Source: an uncultured Alteromonadaceae bacterium
GTDB taxonomy: Bacteria; Pseudomonadota; Gammaproteobacteria; Enterobacterales; Alteromonadaceae
Direction of reading: 5' to 3'
NCBI GenBank assembly: GCA_947501935.1
Contig: CANMXU010000023.1
Span: forward strand, 21,422-85,421
Length of the DNA: 64,000 nucleotides
Shown here: in pieces, positions 33,995-43,413 of the stretch
How positions within the stretch are numbered: position 1 is the stretch's first letter
Layout: every line of letters begins with the position of its first letter
The notes under the pieces: model-generated
What the model saw: only the letters and a program-made list of their open reading frames with translations
Told to the model about the DNA's origin: nothing
Databases searched by the model: none
Translations under genes and position numbers: made by a program

Positions 33995-35509
33995 TTACGA
34001 CGCTGAAACCATAACCTCTGTACTTTCAGCATGTTCACTTTCAACCGGCTTTCTTTCGATCTGCTCTGCTTCAATCTGTCCTTCTTCAACCTGCTCTAGC
34101 AGTTTTAACTCTAATTCTTGTTGAAGTTGCAATTTTATTTTTTCATCCATCCACGACAAGGTGTCGTAATAACGGCGAATATTATCAACATAGTGAACCG
34201 GCTCATCACCACGGGCGTAGCCATATTTGGTGTTTTTGTAATATTTCTTTTGTTTTAATAGTGGTAAACGCTCTTTAACTTCGACCCAGCGATCAGGATC
34301 ACCGCCCTGCTTTTGGGTGATAATACGGGCATCATTTAAATGTCCAAAACCCACATTGTAAGCCGCTAAAGCAAACCAAGTTCGGTCTGGGCTTGGAATT
34401 CTCGCCGGCATTTTATCAATCATTTGTTTAAAGTATTTAGCACCGCCACGAATACTTTGCTCCACGTCTAAACGGCTTTTAATACCCATTTGCCTTGCCG
34501 TGCCTAGTGTTAACATCATCATGCCGCGCACACCTGTATATGAACGGGCATGGGGTTCCCAATGTGACTCTTGGTAACTAATGGCGGCTAATAAACGCCA
34601 ATCAATTTCTTGACTGTATTTCTCAAAATAATTTTGGTATTTAGGCAGTTTAGTTTCCACAGCTTTGATAAATAAGCGGGTATCAACATAATTGAATTTT
34701 TCAACGTGTCCGTAATATTTATCATCTAAAGTTAAAATGGTACCGTCGTGATGCACTTGGCCAAAAAATTCGACTAAGCTTGCCAGTACAGAATCGTCAC
34801 CGTGCTTATTCACTGCCCACGCGATCGGCTGTGGCGATTTAATGGTAAAACCAATACTCACTTCAGGGTAATATCGACGCTGAATAGCCAAGGTATTACT
34901 GTCGATAACGGTATAATCAATTTCCCCTTTAAGAATACTTATCAATAATTCTTCGCTGTCTAAATCAGCAGTTTCCTGCCATTGCAGCTGGTCATTGACT
35001 TGTTTTAACTGTTGCAAGTTTTCAACATGGCTAGAATTGGCAGTCACCATGAACTTACCGGTTAAATCATCAAGTTGGCGAGGTCGAACTTGGCCTTGTT
35101 TAAACACTAACTTTTGACTAATTTCGTCATAGCTTGGCGCAAAGTTATAATTTTTCAATCGATTAGGGGTTACCGCTAAGCCAGCAGCTACAAAATCAAC
35201 TTGGTTATTATCAAGTTTATGGAAAAGCTCTTCTAAGCTGTAACTAGGTACAACTTTTAGGTCAACGCCGATACTGTCGGCGTATTTTTTGGCAAGTTCA
35301 TATTCAAAGCCAGCCGGGCCTTGTGCGTCAATGTAATAGCTATTAGGACCAAAGGTTGTACCTACTTGCACATAGCCACGGTCAATAATGCGCTGTAATT
35401 GCGCGCGATCGTCTTGTTGTTGACATGCGAAAAGCGATAGCGTTAGTAAGCATATTAAGTACTTAAAAAGCTGAGTTTTTTGGAAGTATTTATTTTTTAT
35501 CTGCGTCAT
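33995..35509 (-). CDS. mltF: Membrane-bound lytic murein transglycosylase F
   Basis: This 504-aa lipoprotein (signal ending LSLFAC, lipid Cys C29) has an N-terminal family-3 solute-binding domain (QRIIDRGYVQVGTTFGPNSYYID...) and a C-terminal lysozyme-like SLT domain with catalytic Glu in AAISYQESHWEP and GVRGMMMLT. MltF cleaves peptidoglycan strands with formation of 1,6-anhydro ends. The Ser/Glu-rich C-terminal tail is not conserved. It is divergent from purL, a typical gammaproteobacterial arrangement. Confidence 0.96.
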   Translation of the reverse strand: MTQIKNKYFQKTQLFKYLICLLTLSLFACQQQDDRAQLQRIIDRGYVQVGTTFGPNSYYIDAQGPAGFEYELAKKYADSIGVDLKVVPSYSLEELFHKLDNNQVDFVAAGLAVTPNRLKNYNFAPSYDEISQKLVFKQGQVRPRQLDDLTGKFMVTANSSHVENLQQLKQVNDQLQWQETADLDSEELLISILKGEIDYTVIDSNTLAIQRRYYPEVSIGFTIKSPQPIAWAVNKHGDDSVLASLVEFFGQVHHDGTILTLDDKYYGHVEKFNYVDTRLFIKAVETKLPKYQNYFEKYSQEIDWRLLAAISYQESHWEPHARSYTGVRGMMMLTLGTARQMGIKSRLDVEQSIRGGAKYFKQMIDKMPARIPSPDRTWFALAAYNVGFGHLNDARIITQKQGGDPDRWVEVKERLPLLKQKKYYKNTKYGYARGDEPVHYVDNIRRYYDTLSWMDEKIKLQLQQELELKLLEQVEEGQIEAEQIERKPVESEHAESTEVMVSAS

Positions 35510-35598
35510 AGTTTATCATTGTGGCGTGATTTAGATTTTTCATAAAGCCTTTTTTTCTTTCGTTGTGACATTAATCATCGGCTCAGCACTTTTAGTTC

Positions 35599-35627
35599 TT
35601 ATCAAAGACCTTTATTTCAACTATAAT
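35599..35627 (+). promoter_or_regulatory. Sigma-70 promoter of purL
   Basis: The -10 box TATAAT (35622-35627) and -35 box TTATCA (35599-35604) are separated by 17 bp, about 45 bp before the purL ATG. No PurR-type palindrome was recognised next to it. Confidence 0.6.
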
Positions 35628-35671
35628 ACGCGCGATTTTTATCCTTAATTACTAACCCGGTGAAATAGACT

Positions 35672-38600
35672 ATGTCGATGTTGATGAAAACCCTTCGCGG
35701 CGCGCCTGCACTCTCTGAATTTCGAGTAAAAAAATTACTTGACCAATGTGCCCAGCTGCAGCTTCCCGTTACCGATATTTATGCTGAGTATGCCCACTTT
35801 GCGCATATTTCTGCTGAACTAAGCCCAGAAGAGTTTCAAGTATTACAGCAACTTCTTAAGTATGGACCAACAATTGAAGAACATGAACCTGTAGGGCAAT
35901 TTTTATTAGTAACGCCACGCCCAGGAACTATTTCTCCTTGGTCTTCTAAATCAACTGACATTGCCCACAACTGTGGTTTAAGCAATATTGTACGTTTAGA
36001 GCGTGGCTTAGCCTATTACATTACTAGTGATGTGTTAACCGCCCAGCAGCAAGTTCAACTAAATGGCTTACTACATGATCGCATGATGGAAGCGGTTTAT
36101 AGTGAAATGAACCAAGCAACTTCACTTTTTGCCAGTGCCGAGCCAGGTAAATTAACGGCTATCGACATTGAAACGGGTGGCAAGCAAGCACTTGTTAATG
36201 CCAACGTTGATTTAGGTTTAGCCTTAGCCGAAGATGAAATTAACTATTTATTTGAAAACTTCACTAAGCTTGGCCGTAATCCTCACGACATTGAACTTTA
36301 CATGTTCGCTCAGGCAAACTCTGAGCATTGTCGTCATAAAATATTTAATGCTGACTGGACCATTGATGGTGTTAAACAGCCAAAATCATTATTTAAAATG
36401 ATCCGTAATACCCATGAAATTAATCCTGACTATGTATTAAGCGCTTATAAAGATAACGCTGCGGTTATGGTGGGTAATAAAGGTGGTCGTTTCTTCGCAG
36501 ACCCTGCAACCAACGAATATGGTTACAATCACGAAGACATTCAAATTCTAATGAAGGTTGAAACTCATAACCACCCGACCGCTATTTCTCCTTATCCAGG
36601 TGCTGCAACAGGCAGTGGTGGTGAAATTCGTGATGAAGGCGCAACCGGTATTGGTTCAAAACCAAAAGCAGGTTTAGTCGGTTTTTCTGTTTCTAACCTA
36701 CGTATTCCAAGCTTTGAACAACCTTGGGAAACTGACTTTGGCAAACCATCTCGTATCGTTTCAGCCCTAGACATTATGCTTGAAGGCCCATTAGGCGGCG
36801 CAGCATTTAACAACGAATTTGGTCGCCCGGCTATTTTAGGTTACTTCCGTACTTATGAAGAAGAAGTAAATTCATTCAACGGCGTTGAAGTTCGTGGTTA
36901 CCACAAACCTATTATGCTTGCCGGTGGTTTAGGTAACATTCGTGACGAGCACGTGCAAAAAGGTGATATTGTTGTTGGTGCAAACCTTATTGCGTTAGGT
37001 GGCCCAGCGATGAACATTGGTTTAGGCGGCGGCGCTGCTTCATCAATGGCCTCAGGTCAGTCAGCTGAAAACTTAGACTTTGCTTCAGTACAACGTGAAA
37101 ACCCAGAAATGGAACGTCGTTGTCAGGAAGTTATCGATAAATGTTGGCAGTTAGGCGATGCTAACCCAATTTTATTTATTCATGATGTTGGCGCAGGTGG
37201 TTTATCAAATGCCTTCCCTGAGCTAGTTTCTGACGGTGGCCGTGGCGGTGTATTTGAACTTCGTAACGTACCTAATGATGAACGCAGCATGGCGCCACAT
37301 GAAATTTGGTGTAACGAGTCTCAAGAGCGCTATGTATTAGCTGTTTCTGATGAACAATTAGCGCAATTTACTGAAATTTGTCAACGTGAACGTGCCCCTT
37401 TTGCAGTTGTTGGCCGTGCTACTGAAGAAGAACATTTAACCGTAACCGATGCACACTTTGAAGGCGACTCAGTAAACGATACCCCGATTGATTTACCGCT
37501 TGAGGTTTTATTAGGTAAAACACCAAAAATTATTAAAAACGTTCAATCAGTTACTCCTGCTGGTGATGAATTAGCGCTTGCTGATGTTTCACTTAGCGAT
37601 GCTGCAGACAGAATTTTAAGCTTGCCAACCGTTGCTGAAAAAACCTTCCTTATTACCATAGGCGATCGAAGCGTAACCGGTATGGTTAATCGCGACCAAA
37701 TGGTTGGCCCTTGGCAAGTGCCAGTTGCCGACTGTGGCGTAACCGCCTCTGCGCTTGATTCTTACCACGGCGAAGCCATGTCATTAGGTGAACGTACGCC
37801 GGTTGCTTTATTAAACTTTGGCGCTTCTGCCCGTTTAGCGGTAGCAGAGTCTTTAACGAACATTGCCGGTACAGATATTGGTGATTTGAATCGCATTAAG
37901 CTTTCGGCTAACTGGATGTCACCAGCTGGTCACCCGGGTGAAGATGCCGGTCTTTACGAAGCGGTAAAAGCTATTGGTGAAGAACTTTGTCCAGCGCTTG
38001 GTTTAACCATTCCTGTGGGCAAAGATTCAATGTCGATGAAAACCCAATGGCAAAAAGAAAATGGCGAAGACATGTCAGTCACTTCACCGTTGTCATTAGT
38101 GATCACCGCATTTGGCGCTGTTGAAGATATTCGCAAAACCGTAACGCCTGAATTAAGAACAGATCAGGGTGACACTCGCCTTGTTGCTATCGACTTATCA
38201 AAAGGTAAAAACCGTTTAGGTGGCTCTTGTTTAGCACAAGTTTACAAACAGCTTGGCACTGATACGCCAGATGTTGATAGCCCAGAAACCTTAAAAGGCT
38301 TCTTCAACGCTATGCAGACCTTGGTTCGTGAAGAAAAACTTATCGCTTACCATGACCGTTCAGACGGTGGTTTATTCACCACAGTTGTTGAAATGGCTTT
38401 TGCTGGTCACACCGGTGTTGATGTTGATTTATCTAAGCTAAGCGGTGACAACCTATCCGTGCTATTTAATGAAGAGCTAGGTGCAGTAATTCAAATTAAA
38501 GAGTCTGACGTTGACGCCATTCACGCTATTTTTGCTGAGCATAACATTTCAGATTGTTGTACAGATATCGGCCGTATTAATAACGAAGACACTATTCGTT

Positions 38601-39604
38601 TTAGTCGCGACGGTGATGTAGTACTTGAAAACTCACGTACTTACTACCGTACAACATGGGCACAAACAACATTCAAAATGCAATCACTGCGTGATAACCC
38701 TGAATGTGCACAACAAGAGCACGACGTTAAGTTTGATACTGAAGACCCAGGTTTAAACACTGAGTTAACCTTTGATATTAACGAAGACATTGTTAGCGAT
38801 TTAATTGTTAAAGATGCGCAAAACTCAAGTAATCCACGTGTAGCAATTTTACGTGAACAAGGCGTTAACTCTCATGTAGAAATGGCGGCTTCTTTTGATC
38901 GCGCTGGTTTTATCGCGATTGACGTACATATGTCTGATATTTTATCAGGTCGTACAGATTTGGCTGACTTTAACGGTTTAGTCGCATGTGGCGGTTTCTC
39001 ATACGGTGATGTTTTAGGCGCGGGTGAAGGTTGGGCAAAATCAATTTTATTCAATGCCAACGCACGTGAAATGTTCAAAACTTTCTTCCACCGCGAAGAC
39101 ACTTTTAGTTTAGGTGTTTGTAATGGTTGTCAGATGTTGTCGAACTTAAAAGAAATTATTCCAGGCTCAGAAGCATGGCCGCGTTTTGTACAAAACAAAT
39201 CAGAACGTTTTGAGGCCCGTTTTAGCTTAGTAGAAATTCAAGAAAGCCCGTCTATCTTCTTCAAAGGTATGGAAGGCTCTCGTATGCCTATCGCGGTATC
39301 TCACGGTGAAGGTCGTACTGAATTTACTTCTGAAGACGCTATTGGCGCTGCCAATGATTCAGGTACCGTTGCCATTCGTTATGTTGATAACTATGGCCAT
39401 GTAACTGAAACTTATCCGGCAAACCCGAACGGCTCACCAGATGGTATTACTTCACTAACCACTACTGATGGTCGTGTAACGATTATGATGCCACATCCTG
39501 AACGTGTATTTCGCACCGTTGCCAACTCTTGGCACCCTGATGAGTGGTTAGAAGACTCTCCTTGGGTACGCATGTTCCGCAACGCACGTAAGTTTATTGG
39601 TTAA
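35672..39604 (+). CDS. purL: Phosphoribosylformylglycinamidine synthase (single-chain)
   Basis: This 1310-aa enzyme catalyses ATP- and glutamine-dependent conversion of FGAR to FGAM in purine synthesis. It has the N-terminal MKTLRGAPALSEFRVKKLL segment, the FGAM synthase core with VETHNHPTAISPYPGAATGSGGEIRDEGA and a C-terminal class I glutaminase with the Cys in GVCNGCQML and the H/E pair in MMPHPERVFR. Length matches the gammaproteobacterial single-chain form. ATG 35672 is used here; in-frame ATG codons follow at 35678 and 35684. A terminator follows. Confidence 0.98.
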   Translation: MSMLMKTLRGAPALSEFRVKKLLDQCAQLQLPVTDIYAEYAHFAHISAELSPEEFQVLQQLLKYGPTIEEHEPVGQFLLVTPRPGTISPWSSKSTDIAHNCGLSNIVRLERGLAYYITSDVLTAQQQVQLNGLLHDRMMEAVYSEMNQATSLFASAEPGKLTAIDIETGGKQALVNANVDLGLALAEDEINYLFENFTKLGRNPHDIELYMFAQANSEHCRHKIFNADWTIDGVKQPKSLFKMIRNTHEINPDYVLSAYKDNAAVMVGNKGGRFFADPATNEYGYNHEDIQILMKVETHNHPTAISPYPGAATGSGGEIRDEGATGIGSKPKAGLVGFSVSNLRIPSFEQPWETDFGKPSRIVSALDIMLEGPLGGAAFNNEFGRPAILGYFRTYEEEVNSFNGVEVRGYHKPIMLAGGLGNIRDEHVQKGDIVVGANLIALGGPAMNIGLGGGAASSMASGQSAENLDFASVQRENPEMERRCQEVIDKCWQLGDANPILFIHDVGAGGLSNAFPELVSDGGRGGVFELRNVPNDERSMAPHEIWCNESQERYVLAVSDEQLAQFTEICQRERAPFAVVGRATEEEHLTVTDAHFEGDSVNDTPIDLPLEVLLGKTPKIIKNVQSVTPAGDELALADVSLSDAADRILSLPTVAEKTFLITIGDRSVTGMVNRDQMVGPWQVPVADCGVTASALDSYHGEAMSLGERTPVALLNFGASARLAVAESLTNIAGTDIGDLNRIKLSANWMSPAGHPGEDAGLYEAVKAIGEELCPALGLTIPVGKDSMSMKTQWQKENGEDMSVTSPLSLVITAFGAVEDIRKTVTPELRTDQGDTRLVAIDLSKGKNRLGGSCLAQVYKQLGTDTPDVDSPETLKGFFNAMQTLVREEKLIAYHDRSDGGLFTTVVEMAFAGHTGVDVDLSKLSGDNLSVLFNEELGAVIQIKESDVDAIHAIFAEHNISDCCTDIGRINNEDTIRFSRDGDVVLENSRTYYRTTWAQTTFKMQSLRDNPECAQQEHDVKFDTEDPGLNTELTFDINEDIVSDLIVKDAQNSSNPRVAILREQGVNSHVEMAASFDRAGFIAIDVHMSDILSGRTDLADFNGLVACGGFSYGDVLGAGEGWAKSILFNANAREMFKTFFHREDTFSLGVCNGCQMLSNLKEIIPGSEAWPRFVQNKSERFEARFSLVEIQESPSIFFKGMEGSRMPIAVSHGEGRTEFTSEDAIGAANDSGTVAIRYVDNYGHVTETYPANPNGSPDGITSLTTTDGRVTIMMPHPERVFRTVANSWHPDEWLEDSPWVRMFRNARKFIG

Positions 39605-39684
39605 ATATTACTTACAGCTATAAGTAGTAAGCTCTAAGTAAAAGCTTAAGCAACAAGTTGTAAACATCAGATAAACCAAAACCT

Positions 39685-39711
39685 AAAAGGACACGCAAGT
39701 GTCCTTTTTTA
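39685..39711. terminator. Terminator between purL and the UspE-like gene
   Basis: The stem AAAAGGACAC / GTGTCCTTTTTT with a GCAA loop is a strong plus-strand terminator; the opposite strand also has a T-rich tail, so it can serve both convergent genes. Confidence 0.92.
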
Positions 39712-39779
39712 TTGGCTGCTCTGTATGGATGCTCACTTAAAACCTCATTTAAAACTTATGCAAACCTCACATAAAATAA

Positions 39780-40685
39780 TTAATGATAATGTTTAACATT
39801 GGGTGAAATAGCTAAAACATCACAAGCCAGCTTATCAATGACGTACTCCGAAGTGTGTCCTAACATATTATTAAAAATGTTTTTATGCTCGCCGCTGCCA
39901 ATAACCACCATATTCACTTTATACTGACTAGCAATTTCAGGAATAACTTCATCAGGTAATCCCTGCTTGATATGGAGCTTTTTATCTATACTTTTATCGA
40001 GCAAAGGTATTTCTTTTGATAAAGCTACCAAGTGTTGCCAATGTTGACGTTTATCTCCTTTTTGCTTGTTACTGTCATTAACACCATTAATTGCCATCGA
40101 CGTTCGCCCACCAAAGTAACAGTTGAGTAAATGTATATCGCAGGAGAGTAAATCAGATAGTTGGCAGGTATGGCTTAGCAATTCCTTATTAAATAATTGA
40201 TGAGCTGATGTTAGCTCTTCAGTTTCAAGAGCAGTCAATACATGACCATGATCTTGCCAATGTTTATCTGTTACCAATAACACTGGTGCGTTGGCACATC
40301 TAAGTAATGGCCAATCTTTAGCAAGCGAAAAACCAAGCGTAAAAGGTTGATGAGCTTGCTTTTCTTTGATCACTAAATCATAAGCATGACCTTCCAGTTC
40401 GTGAGCAATAGCGCGATATTCTTGCAAAGTACTCACTTGTTTTATTTGTAATAACAGTCCATGTTTATTTTGTTTAGTTATGGTATCGGCTAAATTTATC
40501 GATAATTGCTCTGCTTTTAATTTTTGCTGTTTATTGACTGAGTTTACTTTTTCAAAATGGCTGTTAAGTGCTAAAAAGGTCACACTGCCATGGCTCTGCT
40601 GTGCTAACTGATATGCTTTGGCTACCGTGTGAGAATAATTACTGGCTTTATTTACTACGGCTAAAATGTTTTGATAGGCTTTCAT
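39780..40685 (-). CDS. Tandem universal stress protein (UspE-like)
   Basis: This 301-aa protein has two Usp-type domains: residues about 1-145 (YQNILAVVNKASNYSHTVAKAYQLA..., ending NAPVLLVTD) and about 150-300, ending HLLGHTSEYVIDKLACDVLAISP-like (MVVIGSGEHKNIFNNMLGHTSEYVI). The second domain keeps the G-x2-G-x9-G(S/T)-type loop in part, the first does not. UspE proteins respond to stress and affect motility and adhesion in E. coli. It stands alone. Confidence 0.85.
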   Translation of the reverse strand: MKAYQNILAVVNKASNYSHTVAKAYQLAQQSHGSVTFLALNSHFEKVNSVNKQQKLKAEQLSINLADTITKQNKHGLLLQIKQVSTLQEYRAIAHELEGHAYDLVIKEKQAHQPFTLGFSLAKDWPLLRCANAPVLLVTDKHWQDHGHVLTALETEELTSAHQLFNKELLSHTCQLSDLLSCDIHLLNCYFGGRTSMAINGVNDSNKQKGDKRQHWQHLVALSKEIPLLDKSIDKKLHIKQGLPDEVIPEIASQYKVNMVVIGSGEHKNIFNNMLGHTSEYVIDKLACDVLAISPNVKHYH

Positions 40686-40995
40686 AGGTCGGGTACCTCA
40701 TATGTAACCTGATCAATCCTAGTTCAAAAATACAATTTACCTAAATACTAATAAGAACAATTCCAACTAATGCTTTTATTCTTATCGCTAAAAATTATAG
40801 TTAATAATAAGCCAATGTTTTCCTTGTATGAATTAAGCAATGCCACTGCTCCGTCCAGATAATTTTTTTAACACTCGTCAATAAAAACGTCCATAAAGTG
40901 TAAGCCTTAGCTAAAGAAAGCTGCTGCATTGGCTTGCACTATTAATAGTAATATCGCTAAGCTATTAAGCTTGAATAATAGCTTGAGGTTAGTTT
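40686..40995. other. Intergenic region between UspE-like and IYD-like genes
   Basis: A 310-bp AT-rich region lies between divergent genes; no RNA structure, repeat or ORF stands out. It presumably holds both promoters. Confidence 0.4.
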
Positions 40996-41673
40996 ATGAA
41001 AGATCACGCGGCTTCTCCGTTAACCGACTATATACAATACGGTGAGCAAGAAATGCTCACCCGCTCAGAGGCATTTTATCAAAACATTAAAAGGCGGCAT
41101 TCGGTACGTATGTTCAGCGAGCAAGCTGTTGAGCAAACCATAATTGAAAATTGTTTAAAAGCCGCAGGTACTGCGCCAAGTGGTGCTAATCATCAACCTT
41201 GGCATTTTGTTGCTATTAATAACTTAGCCATTAAAAAACAAATTCGCGTACAAGCTGAAGCGCATGAGCAAGCTTTTTATGCTGGCCGAGCTGGTGAAGA
41301 ATGGCTTGGCGCCTTAAAAGATTTAGGCACCGACGCACAAAAGCCTTATTTAGAGCATGCCCCTTGGCTTATCGCAACTTTCAGTGAGAAAAAAGGCGGG
41401 ATAAAGGCAGAAGATAAACACACAAATTATTATGTGCATGAGTCGGTAGGCATTGCCACAGGTATTTTAATTACTGCTTTGCATAACGCCGGCTTAGCCA
41501 CGTTAACGCATACGCCAAAACCAATGTCGTTTTTAAATAAAATTTGCCAGCGCAGTGATAACGATCGCGCTTATATGTTACTGATTGTTGGTTACCCAGC
41601 AAAAGATGCCACCGTGCCAGACCATGCACAAATTAAAAAGCCACTAACTGATATAGCAACATTTTTAGTTTAG
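40996..41673 (+). CDS. Nitroreductase-fold flavoprotein, iodotyrosine-deiodinase-like
   Basis: This 225-aa protein is of the nitroreductase superfamily. FMN-binding parts are RRHSVRMFSEQAV, TAPSGANHQPWHFVAI and THTPKPMSFLNKI. It resembles iodotyrosine deiodinase (IYD) more than classical nitroreductases. E91, Y95 and K116 have the spacing of the human IYD substrate triad E157/Y161/K182, in EQAFYAGRAGEEWLGAL and TDAQKPYLE, and form the lid that binds the halotyrosine zwitterion. ESVGIATGILITALHNAGLATLTHTP is also shared with IYD. Reductive dehalogenation of halogenated tyrosines is therefore likely; halogenated aromatics are common in the sea. It stands alone, with no transporter or regulator next to it. 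Confidence 0.85.
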   Translation: MKDHAASPLTDYIQYGEQEMLTRSEAFYQNIKRRHSVRMFSEQAVEQTIIENCLKAAGTAPSGANHQPWHFVAINNLAIKKQIRVQAEAHEQAFYAGRAGEEWLGALKDLGTDAQKPYLEHAPWLIATFSEKKGGIKAEDKHTNYYVHESVGIATGILITALHNAGLATLTHTPKPMSFLNKICQRSDNDRAYMLLIVGYPAKDATVPDHAQIKKPLTDIATFLV

Positions 41674-41743
41674 TGCTGGCAATATTACGACAAGAGCAAC
41701 TTAATAACAGCCACAGTAGCGAGTCGGCTAAAATTAACTGTAA

Positions 41744-41959
41744 TTAAGAGAAATCAAGTGCGATATCAGTACAGCCTTTCGCGCAACTCACTCCGGTTTC
41801 TACCCCGTTATCATTAGGTAAGTGAATAGTTAAAGGCTGCTGACACTCAGAGCAACACACTCGCTTACCAGCGAGTAACTGCTTAATAATATTTTTATGT
41901 TGATGATAAGAGCGCGCACTTTGCTGCTGTAAAGATTTAAAACTTTTAGAGTCGATCAT
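41744..41959 (-). CDS. Small four-cysteine protein, 71 aa
   Basis: This 71-aa protein has the motif VCCSECQQPL and later SCAKGC, which can form a zinc knuckle. The N-terminal half is helical and basic. It ends 11 bp after the RraB-like gene on the same strand, so both are probably transcribed together. I do not recognise the family. Confidence 0.7.
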   Translation of the reverse strand: MIDSKSFKSLQQQSARSYHQHKNIIKQLLAGKRVCCSECQQPLTIHLPNDNGVETGVSCAKGCTDIALDFS

Positions 41960-41970
41960 ATATTCATAAA

Positions 41971-42318
41971 CTAATTAACGGCGTGAGTGCAAAACCAACC
42001 ATCATACTTACCTTGAAAGGCTTCGGCATTAACCTCTAACAAAGCTCGATAAGCAATAATGTTCTGATAACTAAGCACCATATGCGGGTACGCAGTGATT
42101 TCCCAAGGTAGATTTTCATCTCCTTGATAGGAAGAAAAAGACAGCTTTTGATTATTTGACAACAGCAGCTGACCAAACTGTAGGGCTAATTCTTCTGTAG
42201 GGAAAATGGTTGAAAATTCAACTTCTTGCTCATCTGACAAATCAACTCCGTTTTGAAGCAACTGCCATAAGCTGTCGCCTATTTGATCTTGTGGGAATAA
42301 GCTTAAATCTCTTTTCAT
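41971..42318 (-). CDS. RraB-like protein (regulator of ribonuclease activity B fold)
   Basis: This protein of about 115 aa has the pattern of the RraB family: VEFSTIFPTEELALQFGQLL, a central WEITAYPHMVLSYQNIIAYRALLEVNAEAF and the C-terminal YDGWFC. E. coli RraB inhibits RNase E and alters degradosome composition; this relative is shorter and lacks the acidic tail. ATG 42318 is preferred over TTG 42324. It is first in a two-gene operon with the four-Cys protein. Confidence 0.65.
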   Translation of the reverse strand: MKRDLSLFPQDQIGDSLWQLLQNGVDLSDEQEVEFSTIFPTEELALQFGQLLLSNNQKLSFSSYQGDENLPWEITAYPHMVLSYQNIIAYRALLEVNAEAFQGKYDGWFCTHAVN

Positions 42319-42428
42319 AACCAACGACTTAATTAAAAAATATAAAGTTAATTATAAAAGATCCTCCCCCGTTATGCATATATTTTTGTTAAACTGGCCT
42401 CTTGCTAGCATCTCTGTGTTAATTAATC

Positions 42429-43292
42429 ATGAAATTTGAACAGCACATCACCATAAGTTATGCCGATAGCCAAGTGCTGCCCATATTAGCTGAGCACTGT
42501 GAGTTATCACATGCCCAGTTAAAACAAGCGATTGCTAAAGGTGCGCTGTGGTTAACTCGGGGTAAACATACCCAAAGGTTAAGGCGTATAAAAAAAACTT
42601 TACTTGCTAAAGATGTTTTGCATTTTTATTACAATGGCGATGTTTTAATGCAAACATGCGCGCCCGCAATTTTAATTGAAGACCGCCAAGACTACAGCAT
42701 TTGGTATAAACCTTATGGCATGCTCTCACAGGGCTCAAAGTGGAGTGATCATTTAACCATTAACCGTTTTGTGCAACAAACACTTAGCCCCGAACGAGCC
42801 GCTTTTATTGTTCACCGGCTTGACCGAGCAGCTACAGGGCTTATCGTAATAGCGCATAGCAAAAAAGCCGCGCGCGCATTAAGCGCCATGTTTGAACATC
42901 ATCAATTAGAAAAGCGTTATCAAATTATTGTTCATGGCGATCATCGTTCACACCCGCAACCAGAAAAGATAACTGTAGAAGTTGATGATAAAAAAGCGAC
43001 CAGTCATTTTTCACATCTTGCTTATCAAAATGATTATGACTTATCGTTAGTAGAGGTATTAATTGAAAGCGGCCGTAAGCATCAAATAAGAAAACATGCC
43101 AAAGCAATCGGACTGCCTGTGGTTGGTGACCGATTACATGGTGATGAAAGTAAAAGTTACCCTAAGCAATTGAACTTACAATTATGCGCAGCAAAGCTTA
43201 GTTTTATTTGCCCACTTTCAGGGGATGCTGTGAACGCTCAGTTACCAGAGAATTTAACACCACAGTTTGAACAAATAACGTCCTTGTTATAG
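42429..43292 (+). CDS. RluA-family pseudouridine synthase
   Basis: This 287-aa protein has an N-terminal S4-like segment (LSHAQLKQAIAKGALWLTRGK). The RluA catalytic domain includes YSIWYKPYGMLSQG, the catalytic Asp in IVHRLDRAATGLIVIAHSKKAA, EKRYQIIVHG, and ESGRKHQIRKHAKAIGLPVVGDRLHG. It isomerises uridine to pseudouridine in rRNA or tRNA; which position cannot be read from the sequence. Confidence 0.9.
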   Translation: MKFEQHITISYADSQVLPILAEHCELSHAQLKQAIAKGALWLTRGKHTQRLRRIKKTLLAKDVLHFYYNGDVLMQTCAPAILIEDRQDYSIWYKPYGMLSQGSKWSDHLTINRFVQQTLSPERAAFIVHRLDRAATGLIVIAHSKKAARALSAMFEHHQLEKRYQIIVHGDHRSHPQPEKITVEVDDKKATSHFSHLAYQNDYDLSLVEVLIESGRKHQIRKHAKAIGLPVVGDRLHGDESKSYPKQLNLQLCAAKLSFICPLSGDAVNAQLPENLTPQFEQITSLL

Positions 43293-43323
43293 TTATTTAC
43301 CATACCAAAATTTGTTTTATAAA

Positions 43324-43360
43324 TTAAAAAAGCCGAATTTAGCGTAACTAAATTCGGCTT
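43324..43360 (-). terminator. Intrinsic terminator of the dapA operon
   Basis: The arms AAGCCGAATTTAG and CTAAATTCGGCTT with a GCGTA-type loop are followed on the minus strand by TTTTTTAATTT. It ends the three-gene operon 45515-43414; it lacks a T-tract on the plus strand. Confidence 0.9.
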
Positions 43361-43413
43361 AAAAACTCATTCAACAATTCTAGTTGTTCGCTCTTTTTGC
43401 TTAATAGTTTTAG

